DNA of 64,000 nt from Caecitellus pseudoparvulus (lineage: Eukaryota > Bigyra: Bicosoecida). The translations under genes and the position numbers were made by a program. Where the stretch lies: positions 62,001-126,000 of the forward strand of contig CBFFRQ010000080.1 in assembly GCA_965644315.1 (NCBI GenBank). Direction: 5' to 3'. Positions 34,061 through 44,500 of this stretch are shown piece by piece. The notes beneath the pieces were generated by a model. The model was not told the DNA's origin. It saw only the letters and a program-made list of their open reading frames with translations, and searched no databases. Every line of letters begins with the position of its first letter. Position 1 is the first letter of the stretch.

Positions 34061-35714
34061 TCATTGTGACAGCTGGTGCTGGCTGCTCCTTGCATGCTGG
34101 ACTTGCCTGCTTGGAGGGGGCGGAGGACCGCGGCCCCGTGTGCGAGAGGCTCCTTGGTACTGCAGCGCCCGAGCCAAGTGCAAGAACACCGCGAGAAACT
34201 CCCCCTCCCCTTCAAACAACGCACCAGGCACAGGGTCAGGCCCCACGACAGGTGTACCGGCAGGGTCCAGTGGCACCTGCCGCACCCACACGCCCACTAC
34301 CCCAGCCTCCGCCTGGTACACCTGGGCGCACACTCCCACCCCTTGGATCTGGGCCCACGCCCACACAGCATCAGACTGCACTCGTTTACCGACAGCTGAA
34401 GTCTCCGCCTTGGCCAGGGCTTTCTCAATGCGTCGCAGAGCTTGTTCTGGCGTCGAGGCAAGGAACAGCACCTGCTCCTCAGCCCACAGTTCAGGCTCCG
34501 GCTCAGGCAGCGGAGGCGCGGGAAAACTGTGACCCGGAGACGAAGTGGTGGCTTTGGGAGCGGCCAGCCGGGGAACTCTCGCGGCCACTGGGCTAAACCT
34601 TGCCTGCTGGATGGCTTCTGTGCGAGCTGAAGCCACTGCTGCCGCCACAACGCCGGCTCTGCGAGACATCTCGCCTGCCGCCACAGAGGCGCTGAGCACC
34701 GGCCCTGCCATCCAGGGATGCTCCAGGACGTCATCTAACGAGTATCGCTCAGCTGGGTTCGGCTGAAGCATGGCCTGCAGCAGGCTTTTCGCCTCAAGGG
34801 TGAAGTAGGCTGACCCTTCCATTGCCTGCCAGTATGCATCCCAGTCTTGACGGAGCACGCACTGATACCACCAATCTCCAGGAAGACTTGCCTCTGCAAA
34901 AGGCTGTATGCCTGACAGCATGACAAACAGCAAGACACCCAGCGACCACACATCAGCCGGCACGGGGTCAAAGCTGTCCGGGCGCAGGCGGGCTTCCGGC
35001 GCCAGGTATGCGGGAGTCCCGCAGTGCACACGCGGCAAGGCAGCCCCCTGCTTTGTCCCCTGCTCTATCTCCACGTTGTGCCCAATGAGGTCCACCATAC
35101 CGAAGTCAATCACTTTCAGCGCGAAGTCTGGCGTGAGAAGCAGCTTGCCTGGTCGCAAGTCGCGATGGGGAATGCCCTGCGCGTGGCAATGCCGAACAGC
35201 TGACAGCAGCTGCCCAAACAGCAGGCGAGCATGGAGCTCAGGAAAAGCTTGGGTGTGGAACAGCAGGTCAAACAGCTCGCCCCCTGCCGCAACTTCCGTT
35301 ACGAGCACGGCCACATCCTGTGCCATAGGAGCGCGTGCAGAGGCTGAGGTGAAGCGAGCGCACGGCACGGGTTGGCGTGGCCATGGAACGCACAGCTGCC
35401 GTCCCATCTTGCTTGGGCCACTGAACGGCCTCTTCGAAAGCAACAAGTTGCAATGTGTGCGGGTGAGCAGGGAGGCGTTGCAAACGCTCAAGAGTTCGCA
35501 CGAAGTTTTCGCGCGCAGGCCCCGCCGGCGGTTGGTGCAGCACCTTGAGAGCAACGAGTTTCCTGCCCTCTGCTGCCCCCGTGTCCACAGCCAAGTATGT
35601 CTTTCCTTGTGTGCCTTCTCCCAGCACCTTCTCCACCAAGTACCTACCACACACCAGTTGCTCTGGAGCCGAGTGGGGGCTCACTTGGAGAGGGCTCCCA
35701 GTTGCCGAGGCCAT
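34061..35714 (-). CDS. CAMK/SnRK-like protein kinase with altered catalytic loop
   Basis: Exons 35714-35394 and 35317-34061 (525 residues). The 76-nt intron starts GTGCGT and is phase 0. The ATG at 35714 gives MASATGSPLQ. The fold is a clear Ser/Thr kinase: a glycine loop GEGTQGKTY (32-40), the ATP-anchoring Lys57 in VALKVL, HRD at 158-160, DFG at 178-180, then CGTPAYLAPE and ADVWSLGVLLFVMLSGIQPF. The placement of the insert and WSLGVLL resemble AMPK/SnRK/CAMK kinases. The C-terminus (LASTPEQALRRIEKALAKAE ... VCAQVY ... GVWVRQV ... FLHLARAL) looks like a KA1-type regulatory domain, which is an inference. The catalytic loop reads HRDLRPGK where HRDLKPEN is usual. The Mg-binding Asn is Lys165 and the catalytic-loop Lys is Arg162. 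Activity may therefore be reduced or unusual. Confidence 0.9.
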
Positions 35715-36095
35715 AACACTCTTGTACGTAGATGGTGACTGGGTGCGTAACTTCCTCTCGACGCCAGGTAGATGCAGAGGGCAGACCTGAGCTTGATTTC
35801 CCTCGGGACGAAACTCTGTTGAAACTCTCCACGTGGCGTGGTCATGTAGCAACCACCCACTGATGGAGCGGGCAAAACACTGCATCCCCACAAACAAGTA
35901 TGTGCATTGAAGTGCCGCAATTGTGCATTTTGATGGATGTTATTGTCAAGTACACGTTGCATGAGCCGGTTGCTGCTTGGCGTTGGAGGCACACAGCACA
36001 AATCCACGCTGCCCAAGCGCAGCTCAAGTTGCCCAGCAAACGGGACAACAAACTGTTCGTCTGAAGGGAATCCATAGACATAAGGCCTACCAGTC
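35715..36095. promoter_or_regulatory. Divergent promoter region, kinase / DUF1349 gene
   Basis: About 381 bp between divergent start codons. It is AT-richer than its surroundings (for example 35880-35960), consistent with a promoter. No motif could be assigned with confidence. Confidence 0.4.
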
Positions 36096-36879
36096 ATGGC
36101 AGCGACAGAAGAGCAGTGCGTCCCTACCCTGATGCCTCGCTGGCACTGCGATGTGCTTCTCTGGCTTCACGGGACCCTGCCCAAAGTCTCCCAGGACACT
36201 CCCGGCCACTTCCACCATTGACAACATCTCTCAGACGCTCTTCATGCGCGACTTGCCGGCTGCATCGCAGCTCAACGAGCTGGTGGAGTGCACGATAAAG
36301 AGCGACAGTCTGTCCTTTGCCGCCAAAGCACCATCTGACCTCTGGCAGCGAACGTACTATGGATTCAAGCCATTCTCAGCGCCAGCCATGCTGTGGAGTG
36401 TTGCAGACAACTTCACCTTCACTGTTCGTGCCCTATGGGAGCCAAAACATCGATTTGATCAGTGCGGGCTGCTAGCCTGCGTGGATGATTCCTGCTGGAT
36501 GAAAGCCTCTGTTGAGCTTGAAGATGAGTCCACCTCAAGGCTGGGCAGTGTGGTGACAAACACAGGGTACTCGGATTGGGCAACGGTGGATGTTGAGAGC
36601 AGTCGCCACACGCAGTGGTACCGCCTCAGTCGCCGGGGGCCGGACTTCCTCCTCGAGGGTTCAGCGGACGGAGCAGACTGGCACCAGATGCGCATGTTCC
36701 ACTTGTCAGCACTGGGCGAGACGACCCACGCAACAGAGGAACCCCACCCTCCCGTTCCGCCGGGGATTCCATCGCTCCAAGTAGGCGTGTACGTCGCATG
36801 CCCCGTGGCAGGGAAGATGCTCGCTACCTTTGACAACATCTCCATCGGGCCCTGCCAATGGAAGGCCCACGGAAAATGA
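36096..36879 (+). CDS. DUF1349 (concanavalin A-like) protein
   Basis: Exons 36096-36115 and 36195-36879 (234 residues). The intron begins GTGCGT, ends CCCAG and joins MAATEEQ to TLPATSTIDN in frame; starting at the internal ATG 36151 is the alternative. The body matches the DUF1349/YbhA-type beta-jellyroll (family annotated as regulation of enolase protein 1). Visible family features are the early WQRTYYGF, the central FDQCGLLACVDDSCWMKASVE, the WYRLSRRGPDF...SADGADWHQMR strand pair and the late VGVYVACPV. Members are small, soluble, single-domain proteins widespread in bacteria and fungi and patchy in protists. Their biochemical role is not established, though the fold is that of carbohydrate-binding lectins. 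There is no signal peptide. Confidence 0.82.
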
Positions 36880-37118
36880 ACCACTTCTGGCCAGCGAACA
36901 TGTCTGGACTATTGCAAGCAATGTATGCACTTACAAGGCACGCAGGGCAGCTGACTACGGCACCACATGAACAGGACGAATTCAATCTGGTCCACGTTGG
37001 TGTCCTCCGCACAAGTACCTGGCACCTCTAGGCGATGCCAGGCCCACCACGGAGGCGTTCAAGATCTTAGTACTGGAGCGTGGCTTTCAGAAGTGGACAG
37101 TCCCACGAAGCATATGTG

Positions 37119-38534
37119 TCAATGTCGCTGTTGCTGCCGCAGCAGGAGCAGCTGGCGGCGGCCCCAACGCAGTCCTGTGCCATGCCACACAGCCTCCATG
37201 CGTTGCACAAGCAACGCAGGCACCTCTGGCCGCCTCCAGTCCTGCAAAGCCATGTGGACATCACATGGCCCCAGAAGGTGCACTCGAGCGGCGCGCTTGC
37301 CCTCCAGCCCGAGGAGGAGCTGCACCACTTCGGCACGCCCTTCTTGGCAGCTGAGGCGCAAGGCGCCCTCCTCCCCAGCGTGCACATCGACGGCACGAGC
37401 CCCTGTCAGCTCCAACAGCTGCTGCACGATGTGGACGTGCCCCTCGTGGCATGCACGTTGCAGTGCCTCATCCAGGGCGCCCTGCACAGGCGCTTCACGC
37501 GGAGGCTGCAGCGCCAGTAACAGCGCAACCACATCCCCATGACCTGCTGAGCATGCAAGCAAAAATGCATGTTCGACATGTGCATCCATGCGCACGGCTC
37601 TGTCGCCTGTCAGGGCCAGCAGCATGCGGACGACGTGCGCATGGCCACAGGCGCAGGCGGCAGCGAAGGCACCCTGCTCCATCGCGTGAACATTAACGGA
37701 CCTGGGGCCCTCAAGGTCCAACAATAGCTGAACAAGCTCACCATTTCCGTTCCCACACGCCGAGCGAAAGCCTTGGTCTCGCTGTGCATGTACATCCACC
37801 TCCTGACTGCCGGCGAGCCCCAGCAGCAGCTTCGCAACGCCCACCGCACCGGAATTGCAGGCAGCCCGGAAGGCGGCCTCCTGACCATCGTGCACATTCA
37901 CTCGGCGGCTGCCTTGCAGCTGCAGCAGCTCCCGCACCACTGCCTCGTGGCCACCAGCACACGCCTGCTTGAAGGCAGTGTGGATGCTCTTCACAGACAC
38001 CTGGCGCTCCCCGCTCAGCTGCAGCAGCAAGCAGGCAGCCTGGACGTGCCCCCCTCGACAGGCACGGACAAAGCACTCGCCCCCCAGGCGGCGCAGATCG
38101 ATGGCCCTGCCGCCCTGCAACTCCAGCAGGCGCTTCATGATGTCCGTGTGCCCTTCTTCGCATGCCAGCAGGAAGGGCTGCCCCGAGCATGCGTCGGCGG
38201 TGACACGGCGTGGCGTGGGGAGGGCCAGCAGCATATCCACGATGTCCAAGTGCCCACATTGACACGCCCAGCGGAAGGCGCGGTCATTGTCTGCACACAC
38301 ATCAACGGTGAGCCTGCCAGAGCAAGCCAGCAACTCTCGGACACAGTCGACGCTGCCCACTTCACACCCCTTCAGGAACGCTGAATACGCCCAATCCTGC
38401 AGATCATCATCTGAGTGCCCTGCCGCCTCCAGCTCCGCCAGCATGGCGTGCAACTGGTCCACGGCCCCAGCACACACCGCTTTGTGGAGTTGCTGTCCAA
38501 TTACCGCCTTCGGCAAGCTGCTGAGAAAGGCCAT
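37119..38534 (-). CDS. Ankyrin-repeat protein (11 regular 34-residue repeats)
   Basis: Single exon, 471 residues, ATG at 38534 (MAFLSSLPKAVIGQQL). After a ~60-residue helical N-terminus come 11 tandem repeats of 34-35 residues with the pattern AFxxACxxGHxxVVxxLLxLxGxRxVxVH, for example AFKQACAGGHEAVVRELLQL and ALQRACHEGHVHIVQQLLEL. This is an ankyrin variant: the canonical G-x-TPLH helix is replaced by an A-F-x-x-A-C helix, and the beta-hairpin finger carries VDVH or VNVH. A short C-terminal tail ends in Gln/Arg/Leu runs. Ankyrin stacks mediate protein-protein contacts, and the partner cannot be predicted. The gene lies immediately downstream of the H2B 3' hairpin, with start codon and hairpin about 120 bp apart. 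Its 3' end faces that of the DUF1349 gene across about 240 bp. Confidence 0.88.
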   Translation of the reverse strand: MAFLSSLPKAVIGQQLHKAVCAGAVDQLHAMLAELEAAGHSDDDLQDWAYSAFLKGCEVGSVDCVRELLACSGRLTVDVCADNDRAFRWACQCGHLDIVDMLLALPTPRRVTADACSGQPFLLACEEGHTDIMKRLLELQGGRAIDLRRLGGECFVRACRGGHVQAACLLLQLSGERQVSVKSIHTAFKQACAGGHEAVVRELLQLQGSRRVNVHDGQEAAFRAACNSGAVGVAKLLLGLAGSQEVDVHAQRDQGFRSACGNGNGELVQLLLDLEGPRSVNVHAMEQGAFAAACACGHAHVVRMLLALTGDRAVRMDAHVEHAFLLACSAGHGDVVALLLALQPPREAPVQGALDEALQRACHEGHVHIVQQLLELTGARAVDVHAGEEGALRLSCQEGRAEVVQLLLGLEGKRAARVHLLGPCDVHMALQDWRRPEVPALLVQRMEAVWHGTGLRWGRRQLLLLRQQQRH

Positions 38535-38655
38535 CCTGACTGAACAGCACCGAATTCTGTACCAATGAACACGGCAAAGCACACACAAGCTCTGTAGATA
38601 TCCCATGCATGTAGTTCTGGTGTGTGTAGATTCGTATTGTACAAGCAAGGAAGGT

Positions 38656-38671
38656 GGTGTTGAGTAACACC
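38656..38671 (-). terminator. Histone H2B 3' processing hairpin
   Basis: In mRNA sense this is GGTGTT-ACTC-AACACC, a perfect 6-bp stem with a 4-nt loop, followed by ACC. It lies about 78 nt after the H2B stop. It corresponds to the 3' stem-loop of replication-dependent histone mRNAs (bound by SLBP in other eukaryotes) and is repeated at the other three histone genes here. Confidence 0.92.
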
Positions 38672-38749
38672 GTTGGGGGTGGTGGATGTGCCAGTGAAAG
38701 GAGGGGCGACTTGCTCCCCCCACTCCACTGCACGGGGAAGTCCAGACGC

Positions 38750-39103
38750 TTAGGCGGAGGTGAACTTGGTCACAGCCTTGGTGCCCTCGGACACGGCGTG
38801 CTTGGCCAGCTCACCAGGCAGCACCAGGCGCACGGCGGTCTGCACCTCGCGGGAGGACAGGGTGGCCTTCTTGTTGTAGCGGGCCAGGGAAGCGGCCTCG
38901 GCGCACACGCGGTCAAAGACGTCGTTGATGAAGGAGTTCATGATGCCCATGCCCTTCTTGGAGATGCCGATCTCGGGGTGCACCTGCTTCAGCACGCGGT
39001 AGATGTAGGTGGAGTAGCTCTCCACGCGCTTCTTCTTGGAGCCAGTGGAGGCGGAGGACTTGCCGGCCTTCTTGGCGGACTTCTTGGAAGGGGTCTTGGC
39101 CAT
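38750..39103 (-). CDS. H2B: Histone H2B
   Basis: 117 residues, ATG at 39103, no intron. It pairs with H2A in the nucleosome. The histone fold is clear: [39 protein letters not shown], and the C-terminal helix ending [14 protein letters not shown] with the conserved Lys that is mono-ubiquitinated in other eukaryotes. The short N-tail is Lys/Ser-rich ([17 protein letters not shown]). It is transcribed away from H2A from a shared 462-bp region and ends in the 38656-38671 hairpin. The lack of introns and the hairpin mark it as an S-phase (replication-dependent) histone gene. Confidence 0.97.
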   Translation of the reverse strand: MAKTPSKKSAKKAGKSSASTGSKKKRVESYSTYIYRVLKQVHPEIGISKKGMGIMNSFINDVFDRVCAEAASLARYNKKATLSSREVQTAVRLVLPGELAKHAVSEGTKAVTKFTSA

Positions 39104-39565
39104 GGTGACGGGTGGGGGTTGTGTGACACGGGGAAGTGAGCACTGGGGTGTTGGGAAGCGTGTGTGATAGAGGTGGGTGGAGAGCGTGATGTGGGCAGGC
39201 GAGGGAGTGTGGGTGGAGGTGGGCGGGAGTGTGCTGTGTGCACTGCGCCACATGCACTGCTCGGTCACTGACATGCATGCACACCAGGCGCATCGGCCAC
39301 ACATGTTCTGGAGTTCATGTGCAATGTAGACATGTGTGGTTGACATGCAATATCCAGTGAGCGCATCACACAGTCTGGGCTAGTCCCATGCATGTGCTCC
39401 AGCAGCACACATGCACACCCCGCCAGCCCCGTCAGCTGCGCGGCCAGTCGCCGCACGCAGCACACTTGCCCCGCCCAAGCCACTATCAATCTTCCCCACC
39501 AACTCACCACGCATCATCAGCATCGTCACGTTGTGACCACCGCACACACACACACCTCATCCAAC
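39104..39565. promoter_or_regulatory. Bidirectional H2B/H2A promoter
   Basis: 462 bp between divergent ATGs. A perfect inverted repeat GTCAC-GTT-GTGAC (39525-39537) lies about 29 bp before the H2A ATG, and a CA dinucleotide run (39542-39554) sits between it and the ATG. The region must coordinate equimolar H2A and H2B output. No clear TATA box is seen. Confidence 0.55.
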
Positions 39566-39937
39566 ATGTCTGGCAAGGGCAAGGGCGGCCGCGGCAAGGG
39601 CAAGGGTGGCAAGTCCACCTCCCGCTCCGCCAAGGCTGGTCTGCAGTTCCCCGTGGGCCGTGTCGCTCGGTACATGCGCAACCAGCGTGTGGCCTCCCGC
39701 ATCGGCGCGGGTGCCCCCGTGTACCTGGCCGCTGTCCTGGAGTACCTGGCCGCTGAGATCCTGGAGCTGGCTGGCAACGCCGCTCGTGACAACAAGAAGA
39801 GCCGCATCATCCCCCGCCACGTGCAGCTGGCTGTGCGCAACGACGAGGAGCTGAACAAGCTGCTGGCTGGCGTCACCATCGCGTCTGGTGGTGTGCTGCC
39901 CAACATCCACTCTCAGCTGCTGCCCAAGAAGAAGTAA
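39566..39937 (+). CDS. H2A: Histone H2A
   Basis: 123 residues, no intron. It starts [18 protein letters not shown] and shows the core signature [17 protein letters not shown]. The acidic-patch helices [20 protein letters not shown] and [17 protein letters not shown] and the docking segment [16 protein letters not shown] follow. There is no C-terminal SQ motif (so not H2A.X) and no H2A.Z-type loop, so it is a canonical H2A. An ACTC-loop hairpin follows at 40011. Confidence 0.97.
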   Translation: MSGKGKGGRGKGKGGKSTSRSAKAGLQFPVGRVARYMRNQRVASRIGAGAPVYLAAVLEYLAAEILELAGNAARDNKKSRIIPRHVQLAVRNDEELNKLLAGVTIASGGVLPNIHSQLLPKKK

Positions 39938-40010
39938 GCGAGCAGGCTGCTTCGTGCTGTGGCGTCGGCAGGGTCCATCCTGTCGTCTGTGCACAGCAAC
40001 CACCCCCAAC

Positions 40011-40026
40011 GGTGTTACTCAACACC
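40011..40026 (+). terminator. Histone H2A 3' processing hairpin
   Basis: GGTGTT-ACTC-AACACC, about 73 nt after the H2A stop. It is identical to the H2B and H3 hairpins. The flanks CCCCCAAC before it and ACCAG after it are also shared in part. Confidence 0.92.
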
Positions 40027-40235
40027 ACCAGTATGACGATGTGGGTAGATGTGCGGTTTTGAAATGAATTGCTGTTGTGTGCGTGGGGCTTGGAGGCCTG
40101 GCTGTGCATGATGCGTTGAGGTCACAGCCAGGCAGGGTTGAGCACTTGCAGCGGAGTGCAAGCGCGCACCACGTGCAGGGTGCATTGATCCAGACCTGCC
40201 CAGCAAGCCAAGCGTGTGGTGGTGCATGTGAAGGT

Positions 40236-40251
40236 GGTGTTGAGGAACACC
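40236..40251 (-). terminator. Histone H4 3' processing hairpin (CCTC loop)
   Basis: In mRNA sense GGTGTT-CCTC-AACACC. It has the same stem as the other three, but the first loop base is C instead of A. It lies about 78 nt after the H4 stop. Confidence 0.9.
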
Positions 40252-40329
40252 GTTGGGGTGGTGGGGCGGCGCAGTGCGCGAGCACACACGCCGCCTGGCA
40301 GGCAAGCCCTGCCACGGGAAGCAGTCCGC

Positions 40330-41365
<1,036 letters not shown>

Positions 41366-41413
41366 ATGCTGCGCAGCCTTGCGGCGCAGGCTTTGCCTGC
41401 CCACCACCCCCAC

Positions 41414-41429
41414 GGTGTTACTCAACACC
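41414..41429 (+). terminator. Histone H3 3' processing hairpin
   Basis: GGTGTT-ACTC-AACACC preceded by CCCCCAC and followed by ACCAA. It is the closest to its stop codon of the four (about 48 nt). Confidence 0.92.
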
Positions 41430-41525
41430 ACCAATGACTCTTGCACTGTGGCTTGCACTGCATCTTGTCTGTGAACGGGCAAGGGACACCCATGTGCATT
41501 CGCTTTGCCAGTGAACTGGAGCAGG

Positions 41526-44500
41526 TCAAGCCATGGCACACAGCAAGTGCAAGAGTGACGGAGCTTGAAGGTGTCCCCACCACCCAGAATCCCAGCCGCC
41601 TTTGCTGGGACCGAGGAGGATGCCTGAAGCCACGCCAAGCCACAGGCGCTGCCCTCCTGCGTCACTTGTCACAGCCAGGTGGGAGATGTGTCGCTGCCTG
41701 GCAAGGGCTTGTGTCACCTGCACAGCTTCCGTGAGGGGCAGGAACCTTCCTCCGAAGCCAAGAAGCTGGCTGCCGGCTGCTGTGTCCCCCATCCATCCGT
41801 CACGGACCAGCCAGACAGCTAATGAGCGCGGCGGAATGCAGAAGCCGAGACGCTTGTGGGCTGATGCCAACACACTTGCCGTTGCGCCAGGCTGACCAAT
41901 CGAGGAGTGTGAGAGGCTCAAGTGAACATCGTAGGCATCCCAGGCACGTCTTGCTAGCACTATATGAGCTGCATGCTCAGCGATTAATGCCGTAGCCGGC
42001 AGCAGGGGTCCAGCTGGCTGTGGGTCTGTTTGGCCGGACGTTTCATGCTCGTTTCGTGCCGTGCACAGGAGAGCACGGAGAGCAGGAAAGGCAGCCAACA
42101 GCTCGCGTTCGACAAGGCCGCTCCGCATAATATAGGTAAAACAGTACTTGCTGACCATGCTGACCCGTAGCCAATCTGTGACGTCAACCATCGCCGGTCG
42201 CAGCAGCATGCCTGCCAGGAGAAGGCCGCCACAGTGTCTGGAGGGAGGGACGGTGGGCGATGCCTTAGGACTGCGCTCCCAGCCATGCAGGCGCAAGCTG
42301 CGCCAGCGTGCTCGGCCAAGGAGCAGCCTTGGCTTGTTTGGAAACAGTGGGCTGACTTCTTGCTCTTGGGAGCCGCGCACCCAAACAGGCGTGTTTTCCT
42401 GACATGGAGGCGCGAAGCTCCCGCCGCACTGCTTGATTTGCGAAGCCTGCCCTTCCCCAGCCACCCCTGAGCCGCTCAGGCACCGCCGGGGTTGACAGGC
42501 CATGCACATACACGGGTGTGGACACCATTGCTGCAAGGTAGAGTGTACCCTGCCACATGCAACTCATTGAATTGTGCAGGAGCAACCTGTGCTCGCAAGG
42601 TCTGATTGCCTGTACCACGCCTCCAGCTCCGTGCAGTGCAAGTCACGGCTGGCAGAATTGCTGGAGGACTTGGCTTGCGGGCACCGGGCATGGTACTCGT
42701 TGCATAGTGCCCACGCAAGGAAGCGAGATGACTGCAGCAAGTGAGGCTCTGCTTGCCTTTTGGCCAGCATATCCGGCGGAATCGCCGCCCCTTCCTCGCC
42801 ATGCCGCACGACGAACGCCTTGACATGCTGCCGCCCCTGCATATCCCACAAGACAGCTAGGAGCCAGACACCAAGACTTTGCAGCTGCAGGTGGCCTGGG
42901 AAGCGTGCCACAGCCTGGGTGACGACAGCACGGGCTGCCGCGTACCCTGACTCTGACCACTCTCGACGCTGGGTAAAGTTGGTCATGATGCTGAGGCAGG
43001 TGTGCAATGTGCTGGGTTGCAGGGGCTGAGAAGCAGCGACGCTTTGGGCAAAGTTGAACAGCTCTGCGTGTGGGCGCAGTCGTTGGTTGAGGAGGGAGGG
43101 ATTGCGACTCAGGATGGGGTTGCCCAAGACAGCCTTGATGAGGGCATCGTACATAAAGATGGACTCTTGCACCAAGGGTGGGACGAATTTGAAGCCGGAC
43201 TGCCCCGACCCAACAAGTTGGCCCCAAAGGTCCACCCAGTCAAATCTGGCTGCAAAGTCAGCCAGCACACTCTGCATGATGTGCAAGGAGCGGGTGATGG
43301 GGCGCCCACCGGAAGTGAGCCAAGCATGGCGAGTGGAGAGGGTACGGTATGTTTCCCCCATGACTTCTCGGAGGGTGCGCTGCAATGCAGCAGCTGCGAC
43401 CTGCCCAATCGGACGGGCAGTCGGCTGGTGCTGCAGGCGAAGCAACGTGTCGCTCCCCGCAGCAGGAAGCGGGGCGCCCCTGCCAGGCACGACTGCGGAT
43501 GCCGCAGGCCGAGCTTCGAAGGTGAGCCCAACGCAAGACATGGACAGCAGCTGTGGTGTGTCAGGGCCTGGCTTTGTTGGTTCTTTCTGAGCTGCCGCAC
43601 CTCCCAGCTGCGAGGCTTCAGGCTTTAATGTGATGGGGATGCCAGTCGGCTTCACTGCAAAGTCGAACTCCACCATGCTCACATGCACACACCAGACGCT
43701 GTCCAGGCTGGGTGGCTGAGGTAAATGCACCCCTGCTCGAGAAAATGTGGACCGGCGCGCCATGTCCCGGTCTTCTCCCCCCATGAGCCGGTTAGACTGA
43801 CTCCAGCTGACAGGGGACCCCGCTCCCTCTTGCTCGCCGTCTTTCGTCTCGTCAACGGGCACCAATCGAGCGCTGCGCCTGGCCATGGCCAGTTTGGCAG
43901 CCTGAGCCCCCGAAGCAGTGGCGCCCAGGGCTTGAGGCTGGGAGGTTTGCCGCGTAAGCGTGCCCTTCAGCGTATCTGCCGTTGTGGGCACCGCCACCAG
44001 CCCCATAGCGTGGTAAGAGGGCGGTGGGACGGGGCGGAAGAGCACAACTGGCGGGGATGCGTCTTCGAGGACGCCAGCCACCTCCCAGTCCACTGGGTGG
44101 GCCAATGCGGGGGCCAATTCAGTCCACTCACCCCATGAGGAGGTGCTGCCAACTGCCAAGTTGCTGTGCTTGCCGATGTCGCCCTCAGCAGCACTGCCGG
44201 CGGCTGCGGCAGCTGCACTTGATTGCGGCATGCGCCCCCACAGGTGCTGCAGGCGAAACACTGTTGGGAGTGGTGGTGCTGCAATGTGTGGAATGCCAGG
44301 GCCGTCTCCGCTGCCCCAAGACTGGGGTGGTGCCTCGCCAAGTGTTCTGCGCGAGTCCATAGAAGCGCCACCTCCTCCCTGCACCAGCAGACCCGGTTGG
44401 GTTGGATTCAGCAGGGGCCCAACATTGACATCTGTGTACGCAAGAGGAAGCAATGCGAAAGGTAGCGCAAAACGGAGGCGCGCTCGCACCAACTTCGCTG

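Noticed and set aside
36967-37542. Plus-strand frame rich in Ser/Cys/Arg overlapping the ankyrin gene
   Set aside because: Antisense shadow of the ankyrin repeats without any recognisable motif.
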